Assembly: GCF_013167215.1 (NCBI RefSeq)
Contig: NZ_JABJWY010000035.1
Location: 279,753 to 343,752, forward strand
Direction of reading: 5' to 3'
DNA from: Sphingobacterium prati
GTDB taxonomy: Bacteria > Bacteroidota > Bacteroidia > Sphingobacteriales > Sphingobacteriaceae
DNA length: 64,000 bases
This document shows, piece after piece, positions 34,003-43,002 of the stretch; position 1 is the stretch's first letter, and every line of letters starts with the position of its first letter. The notes beneath the pieces are model-generated. The model ran no database searches, was not told where the DNA came from, and worked only from the letters and a program-made list of their open reading frames with translations. The position numbers and the translations under genes were made by a program.

Positions 34003-34917
34003 ATGGTTAATTTTATAATGATTGCGTTTTGTATCGCTGCTGGTATGCTGTTAAGGAAAGCAAAGTTGATCCATGCTGAGGCACATAAAGGAATCAATAC
34101 CTGGATACTTTATTTTGCGCTTCCGGCGGTTTCCTTCAAGTATATCCCAAAGATTGTCTGGTCTTCAGCGATGCTGTTTCCGATTTTTTCAGCGATTTTG
34201 GTATGGGCTGGAAGCTGGTTATTTATGGAATGGTATTGTAGGCGACAATCCTATAAGCAACGTTCAAGAAGCAGTCTGGAGTTGGCGGCAGGATACAGCA
34301 ATACGTCTTTTATTGGATTTCCCTTGATCATGGCCTATTTTGGAGAGGCACAGTTGCCTATAGCGATTATTTGTGACCAGACAACATTTATCTTATTGTC
34401 CACTATGGGGATTATCAATGCCCTGAAAGCAAATTTGCATGAAGGGCAATCCATCAACGCAAAATTCATGTTGTGGAAGCTGATTACTTTTCCACCTTTG
34501 ATCGGATGTCTCCTCGCATTGACGTTATCCCAATTTGTTGACTTTAGTATGGCTGAACCTTTTTTCGATAAGCTTGTGGCGACGGTAGGGCCGCTGGCGT
34601 TATTTTCTATTGGTTTGCAATTGAAGTTTGACGGCTGGCGCCAACAAGCTGCACAGATCAGTACAGCTATGATCTATAAATTGGTTTTGGCACCACTATT
34701 GGTTTTGTTATTTGCATTAATACTGGGCGTAAAAGGTCCCGTTGCCCGGATCAGTATTTTTGAAGCTGCTATGCCTACGTTGGTCACTTCGGGTATTATT
34801 GCTGAGCAGTATCACCTCAATACAAAATTGGTGAACTTGGTGATCGGTTTTAGTATTGCAGCAGGACTAATAACGACCGCATTATGGGATCTAGTGATCC
34901 AGTTTGTGATCGTCTGA
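34003..34917 (+). CDS. AEC-family transporter (auxin efflux carrier-like permease)
   Basis: A 304-residue permease with about ten helices in two repeats, the AEC/BASS-like fold. Typical segments are IAAGMLLRKAKLIHAEAHKGINTWILYFALPAVSF, SLELAAGYSNTSFIGFPLIMAYFG and AAMPTLVTSGIIAEQYHLNTKLVNLVIGFS. Family members carry malate, malonate or other small organic anions. The ATG at 34003 is used; an upstream in-frame ATG would place 30 unrelated residues across the divergent promoter. Control by the facing AraC-type gene is likely. Confidence 0.9.
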   Translation: MVNFIMIAFCIAAGMLLRKAKLIHAEAHKGINTWILYFALPAVSFKYIPKIVWSSAMLFPIFSAILVWAGSWLFMEWYCRRQSYKQRSRSSLELAAGYSNTSFIGFPLIMAYFGEAQLPIAIICDQTTFILLSTMGIINALKANLHEGQSINAKFMLWKLITFPPLIGCLLALTLSQFVDFSMAEPFFDKLVATVGPLALFSIGLQLKFDGWRQQAAQISTAMIYKLVLAPLLVLLFALILGVKGPVARISIFEAAMPTLVTSGIIAEQYHLNTKLVNLVIGFSIAAGLITTALWDLVIQFVIV

Positions 34918-35050
34918 TTCATTTCCCGACTTTTTGGTTTCCGTATTCAATGCGACTGACAATAGCCTGTGTATTAAAATGATACTGGGAACAACTTTTT
35001 TGTGTTTCAGCTGTTATAGCAGTATAACCATCTATAAAAGGAGGTATATT

Positions 35051-35497
35051 ATGAACCTGATACATAGAATTGAACATTGGGGAAACGTCCATCACCCACA
35101 ATGGATTGATTACCTAAGAATTGCCTTAGGCATCACGATTTTCGCCAAGGGGGTAAGTTTCGTAAACGATAGGCAAGTGGTTGAGCACATGATTGAACAA
35201 AGTAGTTTTCACCTGTCCATATGGGGAGCTGTTCATTATGTGGTCTTTACGCATTTGGTCGGCGGCTTATTCCTCATTCTGGGATTCCAAACCCGTTTAG
35301 CGGCTTTATTGCTGTTTCCTGTCTTGGTGGGAGCTGTCTTTTTTGTCAACATCACCAACAGCTTTAGTTATTTGAATTCCGAATTATGGCTTTCGATAGT
35401 CGTATTCTTTTTGTTGATCTTTTTTATGGTCATGGGATCTGGAAAATACTCCCTTGACAATATGATGAACAAACCTGGATACAAAAGGGATATCTAA
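35051..35497 (+). CDS. DoxX-family membrane protein
   Basis: A 148-residue protein with four membrane helices and DoxX features: DYLRIALGITIFAKGVSFV near the start, HLVGGLFLILGFQTRLAALLLFPVLVGAVFF, and a last helix LWLSIVVFFLLIFFMVMGSGKYSLD. DoxX-like proteins are linked to oxidative stress or quinone-level redox steps but mostly uncharacterised. The start ATG at 35051 is marked by a strong Shine-Dalgarno (AGGAGG, 35039-35044), rare in this phylum; the longer upstream frame is not part of it. A bidirectional terminator separates it from convergent purL. Confidence 0.88.
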   Translation: MNLIHRIEHWGNVHHPQWIDYLRIALGITIFAKGVSFVNDRQVVEHMIEQSSFHLSIWGAVHYVVFTHLVGGLFLILGFQTRLAALLLFPVLVGAVFFVNITNSFSYLNSELWLSIVVFFLLIFFMVMGSGKYSLDNMMNKPGYKRDI

Positions 35498-35499
35498 AA

Positions 35500-35529
35500 A
35501 AAAGCTCCTTCATAGATGAAGGAGCTTTT
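35500..35529. terminator. Bidirectional terminator between doxX-like gene and purL
   Basis: Perfect 14-bp inverted repeat AAAAGCTCCTTCAT/ATGAAGGAGCTTTT with a 2-nt centre, A-rich on the left and T-rich on the right. Confidence 0.88.
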
Positions 35530-35542
35530 ATCTTTTCGCTTT

Positions 35543-38500
35543 TTATTTGCTTTGGTTGTCAATCCAATTGCGTGCATTGACAAAGGCTTCTAACCAAGGG
35601 GAAACCTCATCTTGGCGTCCTTTCGGATAGTTTGCCCAATGCCATTGGAAAATCGAACGCTCAATATGAGGCATCGTTGCCAAGTGACGTCCAGTTTTAT
35701 CACAGATCATCGCTGTATTGTAGTCCGAACCATTGGGATTGTGTGGATAGTGCTCATAACCGTATTTTGCAACAATATTATATTGTTCTTCTGCAAGTGG
35801 TAGATTGAATTTTCCTTCACCATGTGAAATCCAAACTCCCAGCGTACTGCCGGCTAATGTAGAAAGCATAACGGAATTATTTTCCTGAACTTTCACTGAA
35901 ACAAAATTTGACTCATGCTTTCCTGAAGTGTTGTGCAGCATTTTACCATGAACCTCATGCTCCGGATTGATCATTTCCAGTTCCATAAACAATTGACAGC
36001 CATTACAGATACCGATAGAAAGGGTGTCCGGACGTGCAAAAAAGTCTGTCAATGTCTTTTTCGCTTTCTCGTTGTAAAGGAATGCTCCGGCCCATCCTTT
36101 TGCCGAACCTAAAACGTCAGAATTCGAGAATCCACCAACTGCGCCGATAAACTGAATATCCTCTAATGTTTCGCGGCCTGAAATCAGGTCTGTCATATGC
36201 ACATCTTTTACATCAAAGCCTGCCAAGAACATTGCATTTGCCATCTCGCGCTCTGAATTGGAGCCCTTTTCCCGAAGAATGGCCGCTTTCGGACGTGCTT
36301 TACTTCCGTCGGTCATTGGTTTTTTGCCATCGAACTGACTTGGGAAAGTAAATGTTAACGGTTGATTTTTATAGTTGTCGAAACGTTGTTGAGCAGTTCC
36401 GTTTTTCGATTGTCTCGAATCCAATAAGAATGAAGTGGTCGACCACACATCACGCGTGGCCGCAACGTCAAAGTTGAACGATTCCGATTGGTTTTTAATG
36501 GTTACTGTAGCTCCTGGGATTGCCTGACCGATTTTTATAGCATTTACGCCAGCATTGTTAAAAGCTTTCTCAAAAACAGCATCATCCTTCGCCTGTAGTA
36601 CAAGACCAATATTCTCACTGAACAGCACTTTCACCGAGTCAGATTCATTCAAATCAGAAAGGTCGTAGTTTGCAGCCAAATTAACGTCTGCAAATGTCAT
36701 TTCCAGAAGGGTAGTGATCAGACCACCGGAGCCGATATCGTGACCGGCTTCGATTTGGTTATCGTTGACTAACTCCTGAACGGTATTGAATGCGGTTTTG
36801 AAATAGTTCGCATCTTGGATTGTCGGAACTTCCGTGCCTAATTTATTGACAATCTGAGCAAAAGAAGAACCGCCTAATTTGAAGCCGTCTTTTGATAGAT
36901 TAATGTAGTAGATGGAACCTGCATTTTTGTTTAAAACGGGCTCGATTACCTTGGTAATATCCGTACAATTTCCAGCGGCAGATATAATCAATGTGCCGGG
37001 AGCGATTACATTTTCGCCATTTGGATATTTTTGCTTCATCGACAATGAATCTTTTCCGGTAGGAATATTGATTCCTAATGCGATGGCAAAATCCGAACAG
37101 GCCTTCACGGCTTGATAAAGTCTAGCGTCTTCACCTTCGTTATTTGCTGCCCACATCCAGTTGGCTGAGAGTGAAATACCGGCAAGACCATTTATGATCG
37201 GCGCAAATACGATATTCGAGAGTGATTCTGCAATAGCTGTTTTACTGGCGGCTGCGGGATCAATCAATGCGGCAACAGGGGAGTGCCCTATCGTCGTGGC
37301 GATACCCTCTTTTCCTTTGTAGTCAAGAGCCATGACACCAACGTTATTTAAAGGCAACTGTAACGGGCCTACACATTGCTGTTTTGCAACGCGGCCACCG
37401 ACACAACGGTCGACTTTATTGGTCAGCCAATCTTTGGAAGCCACTGCCTCCAATTGCAAAACCTGATTTAAATAACTTGGGATATTCGCTGAATCATAGC
37501 TCAGATCTGCGTAGTTACGCGTGATAGTTTTATCACGCATAAAAGTTTTTGGTGATGAGCCAAAGAAATCCTCCAAAGCATAATCCATTGGCTTTGCGCC
37601 GTTGCTTTTGGATGCAAACGTAAAACGGTGGTCACCCGTGACATCACCTACAGTGTACATCGGTGCACGCTCGCGGTCAGCAACACGTTTAAGGGTAGCA
37701 ATGTCATCTTCAGCAATTACCAAGCCCATTCTTTCCTGCGATTCATTACCGATGATTTCTTTCGCTGAAAGTGTAGGGTCGCCTACCGGGAGCGCATCAA
37801 GATCGATTAAACCACCTGTTTCCTCAACCAATTCGGATAGACAGTTTAGGTGTCCACCAGCACCGTGGTCATGGATAGAGACAATAGGATTATGATCGGA
37901 TTCCACCATGCCTCTTACAGCATTCGCTGCACGTTTTTGCATTTCCGGGTTTGAGCGTTGGATCGCATTCAGTTCAATACCTGAACCGAAAGCACCTGTA
38001 TCTGCAGAAGATACAGCCGCACCACCCATACCAATGCGGTAATTTTCACCACCTAAGATGACGATTTTATCGCCTGTTTTTGGGGTATGTTTTTTGGCTT
38101 GATCCAGTTTTCCGTAACCTACACCACCGGCTTGCATGATCACTTTGTCATAACCAAGCTTACGGCCTTCCTCTTCATGTTCAAAAGTAAGTACAGAACC
38201 AGTAATTAAGGGTTGTCCAAACTTATTACCAAAGTCAGAAGCTCCATTGGAAGCTTTGATTAGGATATCTACAGGGGTTTGGTAAAGCCATTGGCGTTCT
38301 TGCATGGCCTTCTCCCAAGGACGATCTTGTAATAGACGGGAATAGGCCGTCATATAGACCGCTGTACCCGCCAAAGGAATAGCACCTTGACCACCGGCCA
38401 TACGGTCACGGATTTCACCACCAGAACCTGTAGCCGCTCCGGAAAACGGCTCCACAGTCGTTGGGAAATTGTGTGTTTCAGCTTTTACCGATAAAACAGA

Positions 38501-39217
38501 ATCGAAGGATTTCTCCTCGTAAAAGTCAGGTTTGTCGGCCGATTTAGGCGCAAACTGAGTGACACGTGGACCTTTAATAAAGGCTACGTTGTCTTTATAG
38601 GCAGAAACAATATCATTGGGATTTGTTTCGGAAGTTTTCTTGATTAATTTAAATAGAGAAGTAGGTTGCTCTTCACCGTCAATGATAAAAGTCCCATTGA
38701 AAATCTTATGTCTACAGTGTTCGGAATTGGCTTGTGAAAAAGCAAAAACTTCAGAGTCTGTCAACAGACGGCCCAGTTTAGTTGCAAGGTTGTTGAGGTA
38801 AGCTACTTCTTCCGGATTTAATGCCAATCCTTCGGATTTGTTATAGGCATCAATGTCTTCAATTTCCAAAATAGCTTCTGGAGTGATGTTGACTGTGTAC
38901 ATGTCCTGCGTCAACATACTGAACTTTTGCGAAACCATTGGATCGAAATCATTGAAATCCGCTGGTACCGGTTGAAATTCTTCGATGCGAACAATGCCTT
39001 CAATACCCATGTTCTGTGTAATTTCTACGGCATTGGTACTCCAAGGAGTGACCATCGCTGCGCGGGGGCCTACAAAGTAATGGTTAAGGGTTTGATCGTC
39101 GAGTTTTTTGGCGTTGCCGAATAGCCAGTTGAGTTTAGTAATGTCTTCTTGTGATAAAGAGTTTACGCTTTGAACACCATATACGGTGTTCGATGGGTTC
39201 TCAAAGAAATGAATCAT
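35543..39217 (-). CDS. purL: Phosphoribosylformylglycinamidine synthase, single-chain
   Basis: PurL converts FGAR to FGAM with ATP and glutamine in de novo purine synthesis. At 1224 residues it is the large fused form: an N-terminal PurS-like part, two AIR-synthetase-like halves (QANSEHCRHKIFNGTF, GAATGSGGEIRDRMAGGQGA, SIHDHGAGGHLNCLSELVEE, GRVAKQQCVGPLQLPL, IPTGKDSLSMKQKY, AGHDIGSGGLITTLLEMTFA) and a C-terminal class I glutamine amidotransferase with Cys nucleophile in GICNGCQLFMELEMI and PHIERSIFQWHW at the end. The gene stands alone on the minus strand, with a TAACTTTG promoter box about 39 nt upstream of its ATG. Confidence 0.97.
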   Translation of the reverse strand: MIHFFENPSNTVYGVQSVNSLSQEDITKLNWLFGNAKKLDDQTLNHYFVGPRAAMVTPWSTNAVEITQNMGIEGIVRIEEFQPVPADFNDFDPMVSQKFSMLTQDMYTVNITPEAILEIEDIDAYNKSEGLALNPEEVAYLNNLATKLGRLLTDSEVFAFSQANSEHCRHKIFNGTFIIDGEEQPTSLFKLIKKTSETNPNDIVSAYKDNVAFIKGPRVTQFAPKSADKPDFYEEKSFDSVLSVKAETHNFPTTVEPFSGAATGSGGEIRDRMAGGQGAIPLAGTAVYMTAYSRLLQDRPWEKAMQERQWLYQTPVDILIKASNGASDFGNKFGQPLITGSVLTFEHEEEGRKLGYDKVIMQAGGVGYGKLDQAKKHTPKTGDKIVILGGENYRIGMGGAAVSSADTGAFGSGIELNAIQRSNPEMQKRAANAVRGMVESDHNPIVSIHDHGAGGHLNCLSELVEETGGLIDLDALPVGDPTLSAKEIIGNESQERMGLVIAEDDIATLKRVADRERAPMYTVGDVTGDHRFTFASKSNGAKPMDYALEDFFGSSPKTFMRDKTITRNYADLSYDSANIPSYLNQVLQLEAVASKDWLTNKVDRCVGGRVAKQQCVGPLQLPLNNVGVMALDYKGKEGIATTIGHSPVAALIDPAAASKTAIAESLSNIVFAPIINGLAGISLSANWMWAANNEGEDARLYQAVKACSDFAIALGINIPTGKDSLSMKQKYPNGENVIAPGTLIISAAGNCTDITKVIEPVLNKNAGSIYYINLSKDGFKLGGSSFAQIVNKLGTEVPTIQDANYFKTAFNTVQELVNDNQIEAGHDIGSGGLITTLLEMTFADVNLAANYDLSDLNESDSVKVLFSENIGLVLQAKDDAVFEKAFNNAGVNAIKIGQAIPGATVTIKNQSESFNFDVAATRDVWSTTSFLLDSRQSKNGTAQQRFDNYKNQPLTFTFPSQFDGKKPMTDGSKARPKAAILREKGSNSEREMANAMFLAGFDVKDVHMTDLISGRETLEDIQFIGAVGGFSNSDVLGSAKGWAGAFLYNEKAKKTLTDFFARPDTLSIGICNGCQLFMELEMINPEHEVHGKMLHNTSGKHESNFVSVKVQENNSVMLSTLAGSTLGVWISHGEGKFNLPLAEEQYNIVAKYGYEHYPHNPNGSDYNTAMICDKTGRHLATMPHIERSIFQWHWANYPKGRQDEVSPWLEAFVNARNWIDNQSK

Positions 39218-39255
39218 TATAAATGTTTGTTTTGAACGTTCTTCAAATTAAAGCA

Positions 39256-39263
39256 CAAAGTTA
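39256..39263 (-). promoter_or_regulatory. -7 box of purL
   Basis: Minus-strand TAACTTTG is an exact TAnnTTTG match and gives a leader of about 35 nt. No TTG is seen at the usual distance (TTTCG instead). Confidence 0.45.
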
Positions 39264-39584
39264 CATATTATTTTTATGGAAATGATCGAAATGTTGATTA
39301 AAAAACGAGTGGATATTCGTGTCATCAAGAGCGAAATTGCGTCTCCGTAGTAAATAGATTTAGCGTTGTATTATTTAGTGTAGACAAATTTTATCATTCT
39401 ACAACCTGTGGGGATACGTTTATCCCTTCATTCATTATTTCGGCGTATAACCTACCTACTGCGTTTACTACGTAAATATTTTTCTGTAAAGTAATTTATG
39501 GTTAAGGGTTATGTCAGAGCGGTATACGTGTTAAAACTTAACGGAGGAGGTTCGGGGAGTATTGGGTTGATCACTAAATTGACG

Positions 39585-39615
39585 TTGTATATAACCTCAA
39601 ATTTATCTAAGTTTG
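39585..39615 (+). promoter_or_regulatory. Promoter of pheT
   Basis: TTG (39585-39587), 20-nt spacer, TAAGTTTG (39608-39615). The ATG at 39636 follows 20 nt later. Confidence 0.65.
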
Positions 39616-39635
39616 TGCATCAAATCAAATTCGAG

Positions 39636-42032
39636 ATGAACATTTCATATAATTGGTTAAAACAACACGTTAATATAGATTCGACTCCGGAGGAATTATC
39701 TTTGATCTTGACAAATACAGGATTAGAAGTAGAGGCCTTGGATGTTGTACAGAGTATCCCAGGTGGGTTGGATGGTTTGGTCGTTGGCGAGGTAAAAACT
39801 TGTGAGCAACATCCCAATGCCGATAAACTACGCGTCACTACAGTTGATGTGGGCGCTTCCGAATTATTGAATATCGTATGTGGAGCACCAAATTGCCGTA
39901 CCGGATTGAAGGTAATTGTAGCAACAGTAGGTACAACATGTCACCCCTCGACTGGAGAGCCATTTAAAATTACCAAATCTAAAATTCGTGGTGAAGTATC
40001 TGAAGGAATGTTATGTGGAGAAGATGAGATTGGTCTAGGAACATCCCACGCGGGCATCGTTGAGCTGCCTGTTGATGTTCCAGTGGGAACATTGGTAAAA
40101 GATCATTTCAATATCCAGGATGACTATCGCTACGAAATTGGTCTTACACCTAATCGTGCCGATGCTGCTTCTCATCTTGGGGTAGCACGCGATGTTGCGG
40201 CTTATTATCGCACGCATATCTTAAAAGCAGATGTTTCAGCATTTCAAGCCGCAGAGGCAGCTGGAACATCGGTTGTTGTTGAGGATACTATTGCATGCCC
40301 TCGTTATAGTGGAATCAATATTTCTGGCGTTCAGGTAGGTGAATCGCCAGACTGGCTGAAGGAAAAATTAAATGTGATCGGCGTGCGTCCGATCAATAAC
40401 ATTGTAGATATCACGAATTATATATTGCATGATCTTGGTCAACCGCTGCATGCTTTTGATGCAGATAAAATTGCGGGCAACAAAGTGCTTGTCCGTAGGG
40501 CCACAGAAGGTGAAAAATTTGTGACCTTGGACGGTGTTGAGCGTACTTTGTCTGCGGAGGACTTAGTGATTGCGGACATTGAAAAACCAATGTGTATTGC
40601 AGGTGTTTTTGGTGGAGCTTACTCTGGTGTCTCTACTGAAACAACGAATGTATTTTTGGAGTCAGCTTATTTCAATGCTGTTTCAGTTCGTAAGACATCC
40701 AAAAGACATGGTTTGAAAACAGATGCCTCTTTCCGTTTTGAGCGAGGTACAGATCCTAATATTACGGTGGAAGCGTTAAAACGTGCGGCATTATTGATTC
40801 AGGAAGTAGCTGGTGGAACCATTTCATCCACCTTAAAAGATGAATATCCCGTAGAAGTTAAGCCGTATTCATTTCATGTCAGCTTTGCGAACGTGGTGCG
40901 TTTAATTGGACAGGCGATTCCAAATGAAGAGATCAAAGCCATTATTGTGGCTCTTGGCATTGAGATTGCCTCGGAAACCGCTGCGGGACTGGATGTCTTA
41001 GTACCTGCATATCGCGTTGATGTAACTCGTGAAGTGGATGTGGTAGAAGAGGTATTACGGATTTATGGTTACAATAACATTGAACTAAAATCCCAGATCA
41101 AAGCTTCATTAAACACTGTTGAAAAGCCGGATAAGGAAGTGGTTTTAAATCAGCTGGCTGACTTATTGATTGGTAATGGATTCCGTGAAATATTGGCGAA
41201 TTCGTTGACAAAGCTTGATTATGCAGATGACAGCGAGACAGCGGTAAAATTGTTCAATCCATTGAGTTCGGATTTGGATACCATGCGTCAAAATATGTTA
41301 TTCTCTGTGTTGAATGCCATTGAATATAATCAGAAGCGCAGAAATTTTGATCTGAAATTCTTCGAATTTGGTAAAACCTATGCGTTGGATGGAGAAGGCT
41401 ATAAAGAAACGCAGCATTTGACTTTTGCAATAACAGGCAGGGCAGAAGCAGAACAGTGGAATAGTAAAAAAGGAAATGTTAATTTCTATAACCTCAAAGC
41501 GGCAGTTGATACGATTGTTAAGCGTCTAAAGATTGATGGCATACAAATACAAGATGCGCCGAGCAATCATTTTGCGTACGGATTGAGTTATATGAAAGGT
41601 CAGAAATGTCTGGTTTCTTTCGGTGCGGTAGCTCATGTCAACTTGAAAAAAGCAGATGTTGAAGGACAGGTTTTCTTCGCGGATTTTGACTGGGATGTCT
41701 TGATGAAAATCATTCGAAAGAATAGTATTCAATACAAAGAAGTGTCAAAATTCCCTGCAGTACGCCGCGATTTATCGCTGTTAATTGACGAAAATGTGAG
41801 CTTTGACAAACTTCAATTTGTCGCTCAAAAGACCGAACGCAAGCTTTTAAAGGAGGTAAATGTGTTTGATGTGTATAAAGGGGATAAAATTCCGGAAGGG
41901 AAAAAGTCTTATGCTCTGAGCTTTATCTTGCAAGATGAAGAAAAAACATTGACCGATAAACAAATTGATGCGATAGTTCAAAAATTAATTGTTAATTTTG
42001 AGAAGGAACTAAGCGCAGAGGTGCGTGGTTAA
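39636..42032 (+). CDS. pheT: Phenylalanyl-tRNA synthetase beta subunit
   Basis: PheT with PheS forms the (alpha-beta)2 enzyme charging tRNA-Phe; the beta chain carries editing and tRNA-binding parts. The 798-residue length is standard. It starts MNISYNWLKQHVNI, has the EMAP-like tRNA-binding domain (VVGEVKTCEQHPNADKLRVTTVDVG), the B3/B4 editing region (PINNIVDITNYILHDLGQPLHAFDADKI), B5 (REVDVVEEVLRIYGYNNIE) and the C-terminal anticodon-binding FDX-ACB domain (SKFPAVRRDLSLLIDENVSF). I use the ATG at 39636; the in-frame extension upstream is not PheT-like and lies before the promoter. pheS is not adjacent. It is followed closely by zapB-like, zapA and rny. Confidence 0.96.
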   Translation: MNISYNWLKQHVNIDSTPEELSLILTNTGLEVEALDVVQSIPGGLDGLVVGEVKTCEQHPNADKLRVTTVDVGASELLNIVCGAPNCRTGLKVIVATVGTTCHPSTGEPFKITKSKIRGEVSEGMLCGEDEIGLGTSHAGIVELPVDVPVGTLVKDHFNIQDDYRYEIGLTPNRADAASHLGVARDVAAYYRTHILKADVSAFQAAEAAGTSVVVEDTIACPRYSGINISGVQVGESPDWLKEKLNVIGVRPINNIVDITNYILHDLGQPLHAFDADKIAGNKVLVRRATEGEKFVTLDGVERTLSAEDLVIADIEKPMCIAGVFGGAYSGVSTETTNVFLESAYFNAVSVRKTSKRHGLKTDASFRFERGTDPNITVEALKRAALLIQEVAGGTISSTLKDEYPVEVKPYSFHVSFANVVRLIGQAIPNEEIKAIIVALGIEIASETAAGLDVLVPAYRVDVTREVDVVEEVLRIYGYNNIELKSQIKASLNTVEKPDKEVVLNQLADLLIGNGFREILANSLTKLDYADDSETAVKLFNPLSSDLDTMRQNMLFSVLNAIEYNQKRRNFDLKFFEFGKTYALDGEGYKETQHLTFAITGRAEAEQWNSKKGNVNFYNLKAAVDTIVKRLKIDGIQIQDAPSNHFAYGLSYMKGQKCLVSFGAVAHVNLKKADVEGQVFFADFDWDVLMKIIRKNSIQYKEVSKFPAVRRDLSLLIDENVSFDKLQFVAQKTERKLLKEVNVFDVYKGDKIPEGKKSYALSFILQDEEKTLTDKQIDAIVQKLIVNFEKELSAEVRG

Positions 42033-42072
42033 TTAAAGATATAACATTAATTGGTAACATTCGATTTACGCT

Positions 42073-42378
42073 ATGGCAACATTGTCTTCACAAATGAATC
42101 TGATCGTTGAGAAAACGAAAAACTTAATTCAAATGTGCGAAGTCTTGCAGGAAGAAAATGATTTGCTTAAATTAGAGGTACAATCCTTAAAAGTGGCTTT
42201 CGATGCGAGCAACGATAAAAGCAAGCAATTGGAAGAGAAGGTCAAGGCGCTGGCAGTAGCCCGAACGTTGGATTCTGAAACGGATAAGGGGGCAATTAAT
42301 GAAAAAATACTTGACACAAAACAAAAAATTAACGATTTTGTGCGAGAAATAGACAAGTGTATTAGTTTGTTGAAGTAG
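42073..42378 (+). CDS. Small coiled-coil protein, ZapB-like
   Basis: A 101-residue soluble protein that is almost entirely coiled coil: NLIQMCEVLQEENDLLKLEVQSLK and SKQLEEKVKALAVARTLDS show heptads, ending DTKQKINDFVREIDKCISLLK. It starts 40 nt after pheT and is followed 57 nt later by zapA, so a division role as a ZapB-type partner of ZapA is plausible by position and shape; there is no strong sequence motif to prove it. Confidence 0.75.
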   Translation: MATLSSQMNLIVEKTKNLIQMCEVLQEENDLLKLEVQSLKVAFDASNDKSKQLEEKVKALAVARTLDSETDKGAINEKILDTKQKINDFVREIDKCISLLK

Positions 42379-42435
42379 TTGGAATTTGGAGATCATCGGA
42401 ATTTAAACTAATACAACGTTAAAAAGCTCAAAGAA

Positions 42436-42726
42436 ATGGGAGAGATTTCCATAAAAATAAATATCGCAGATCGTGTTTATCCCCTACGGGTGGAAAGCGC
42501 GGAGGAGGAAGTGATTCGACATGCTGCGAAATTGATAAATGAAAAAGTAAAGGAATTGCAGGAAAACTATACTGTGAGAGATAAGCAGGATCTGTTATCC
42601 ATGTGTGTATTGCAGTTTGCTACGCGGATGTTAAATGCGGAGCGACAGTCCCAGAACCACGAAGTAGGGCTGGAGAATTCAGTACAGGAGCTTGATCAGT
42701 TGTTGACGGATTTCTTTAAAAAATAA
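42436..42726 (+). CDS. zapA: Cell division protein ZapA
   Basis: ZapA binds and bundles FtsZ at the division ring. The 96-residue protein shows the family N-terminal strand pair SIKINIADRVYPLRVESAEEEVIRHAAKLINEKVKEL and the C-terminal helix, with the LLSMCVLQFATRM segment between. Size and neighbours (coiled-coil protein before, RNA of 6S type and rny after) agree; the zapA-6S RNA linkage is also common in proteobacteria. Confidence 0.9.
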   Translation: MGEISIKINIADRVYPLRVESAEEEVIRHAAKLINEKVKELQENYTVRDKQDLLSMCVLQFATRMLNAERQSQNHEVGLENSVQELDQLLTDFFKK

Positions 42727-42764
42727 ATTTACGTTCTTTATATTTAGAGCTTAATAACGACGAA

Positions 42765-42942
42765 TTTGCCGCAATTAAATTCGGGTTGTCACTATTTTAA
42801 ACTTAACGCTTCAATATTACAGGCGCAAAAAGATATAGGCCATTTTGCGAAAGCCATCTGGGTCATAATCTAAGCCTAATTATGTAATCACGAAGTTTAA
42901 TAATACATGAGACCTGTTTAAATTTAATTGCGGTTTTTTTTT
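42765..42942 (+). ncRNA. ssrS: Probable 6S RNA
   Basis: The gap between zapA and rny encodes what looks like one long, interrupted hairpin. The closing stem is perfect, CCGCAATTAAATT (42769-42781) with AATTTAATTGCGG (42921-42933), extended by CGGG/CCTG, and is followed by T9 as in an intrinsic terminator. Further in, AAACTT (42799-42804) pairs with AAGTTT (42893-42898) around a large open region, and an apical hairpin GCAAAA/TTTTGC (42825-42848) caps it. A rod of about 170 nt with a central bubble is the 6S RNA shape, which mimics an open promoter and binds the housekeeping RNA polymerase. Location next to zapA supports this. The 5' end is approximate; no covariance search was possible. Confidence 0.68.
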
Positions 42943-43002
42943 GAGTAAAGGAAATTTAATATTAATAATAAAAACAAACATATATAATACAATTATACAT
43001 AC

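Larger units (their letters stand above)
39218..39635. other. purL-pheT divergent intergenic region
   Basis: A 418-bp gap holding the purL -7 box on the left and the pheT promoter on the right. A 9-bp inverted repeat (CGTAGTAAA at 39345-39353, TTTACTACG at 39464-39472) spans about 110 nt; its meaning is unclear. An open frame runs through the right part into pheT but reads unlike PheT and is not kept. No T-box or Phe-rich leader peptide was recognised. Confidence 0.5.

Noticed and set aside
33897..34097. N-terminal extension of the AraC-type regulator and, on the other strand, of the AEC transporter (33913-34002)
   Set aside because: Both run through the shared divergent control region; the sequences are not like the families, and good ATGs exist at 33896 and 34003.
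34934..35050. Extension of the DoxX-like protein
   Set aside because: The strong Shine-Dalgarno and family start lie at 35051.
39498..39635. Extension of PheT upstream of 39636
   Set aside because: It contains the promoter, and PheT proteins start MNISYNWL.
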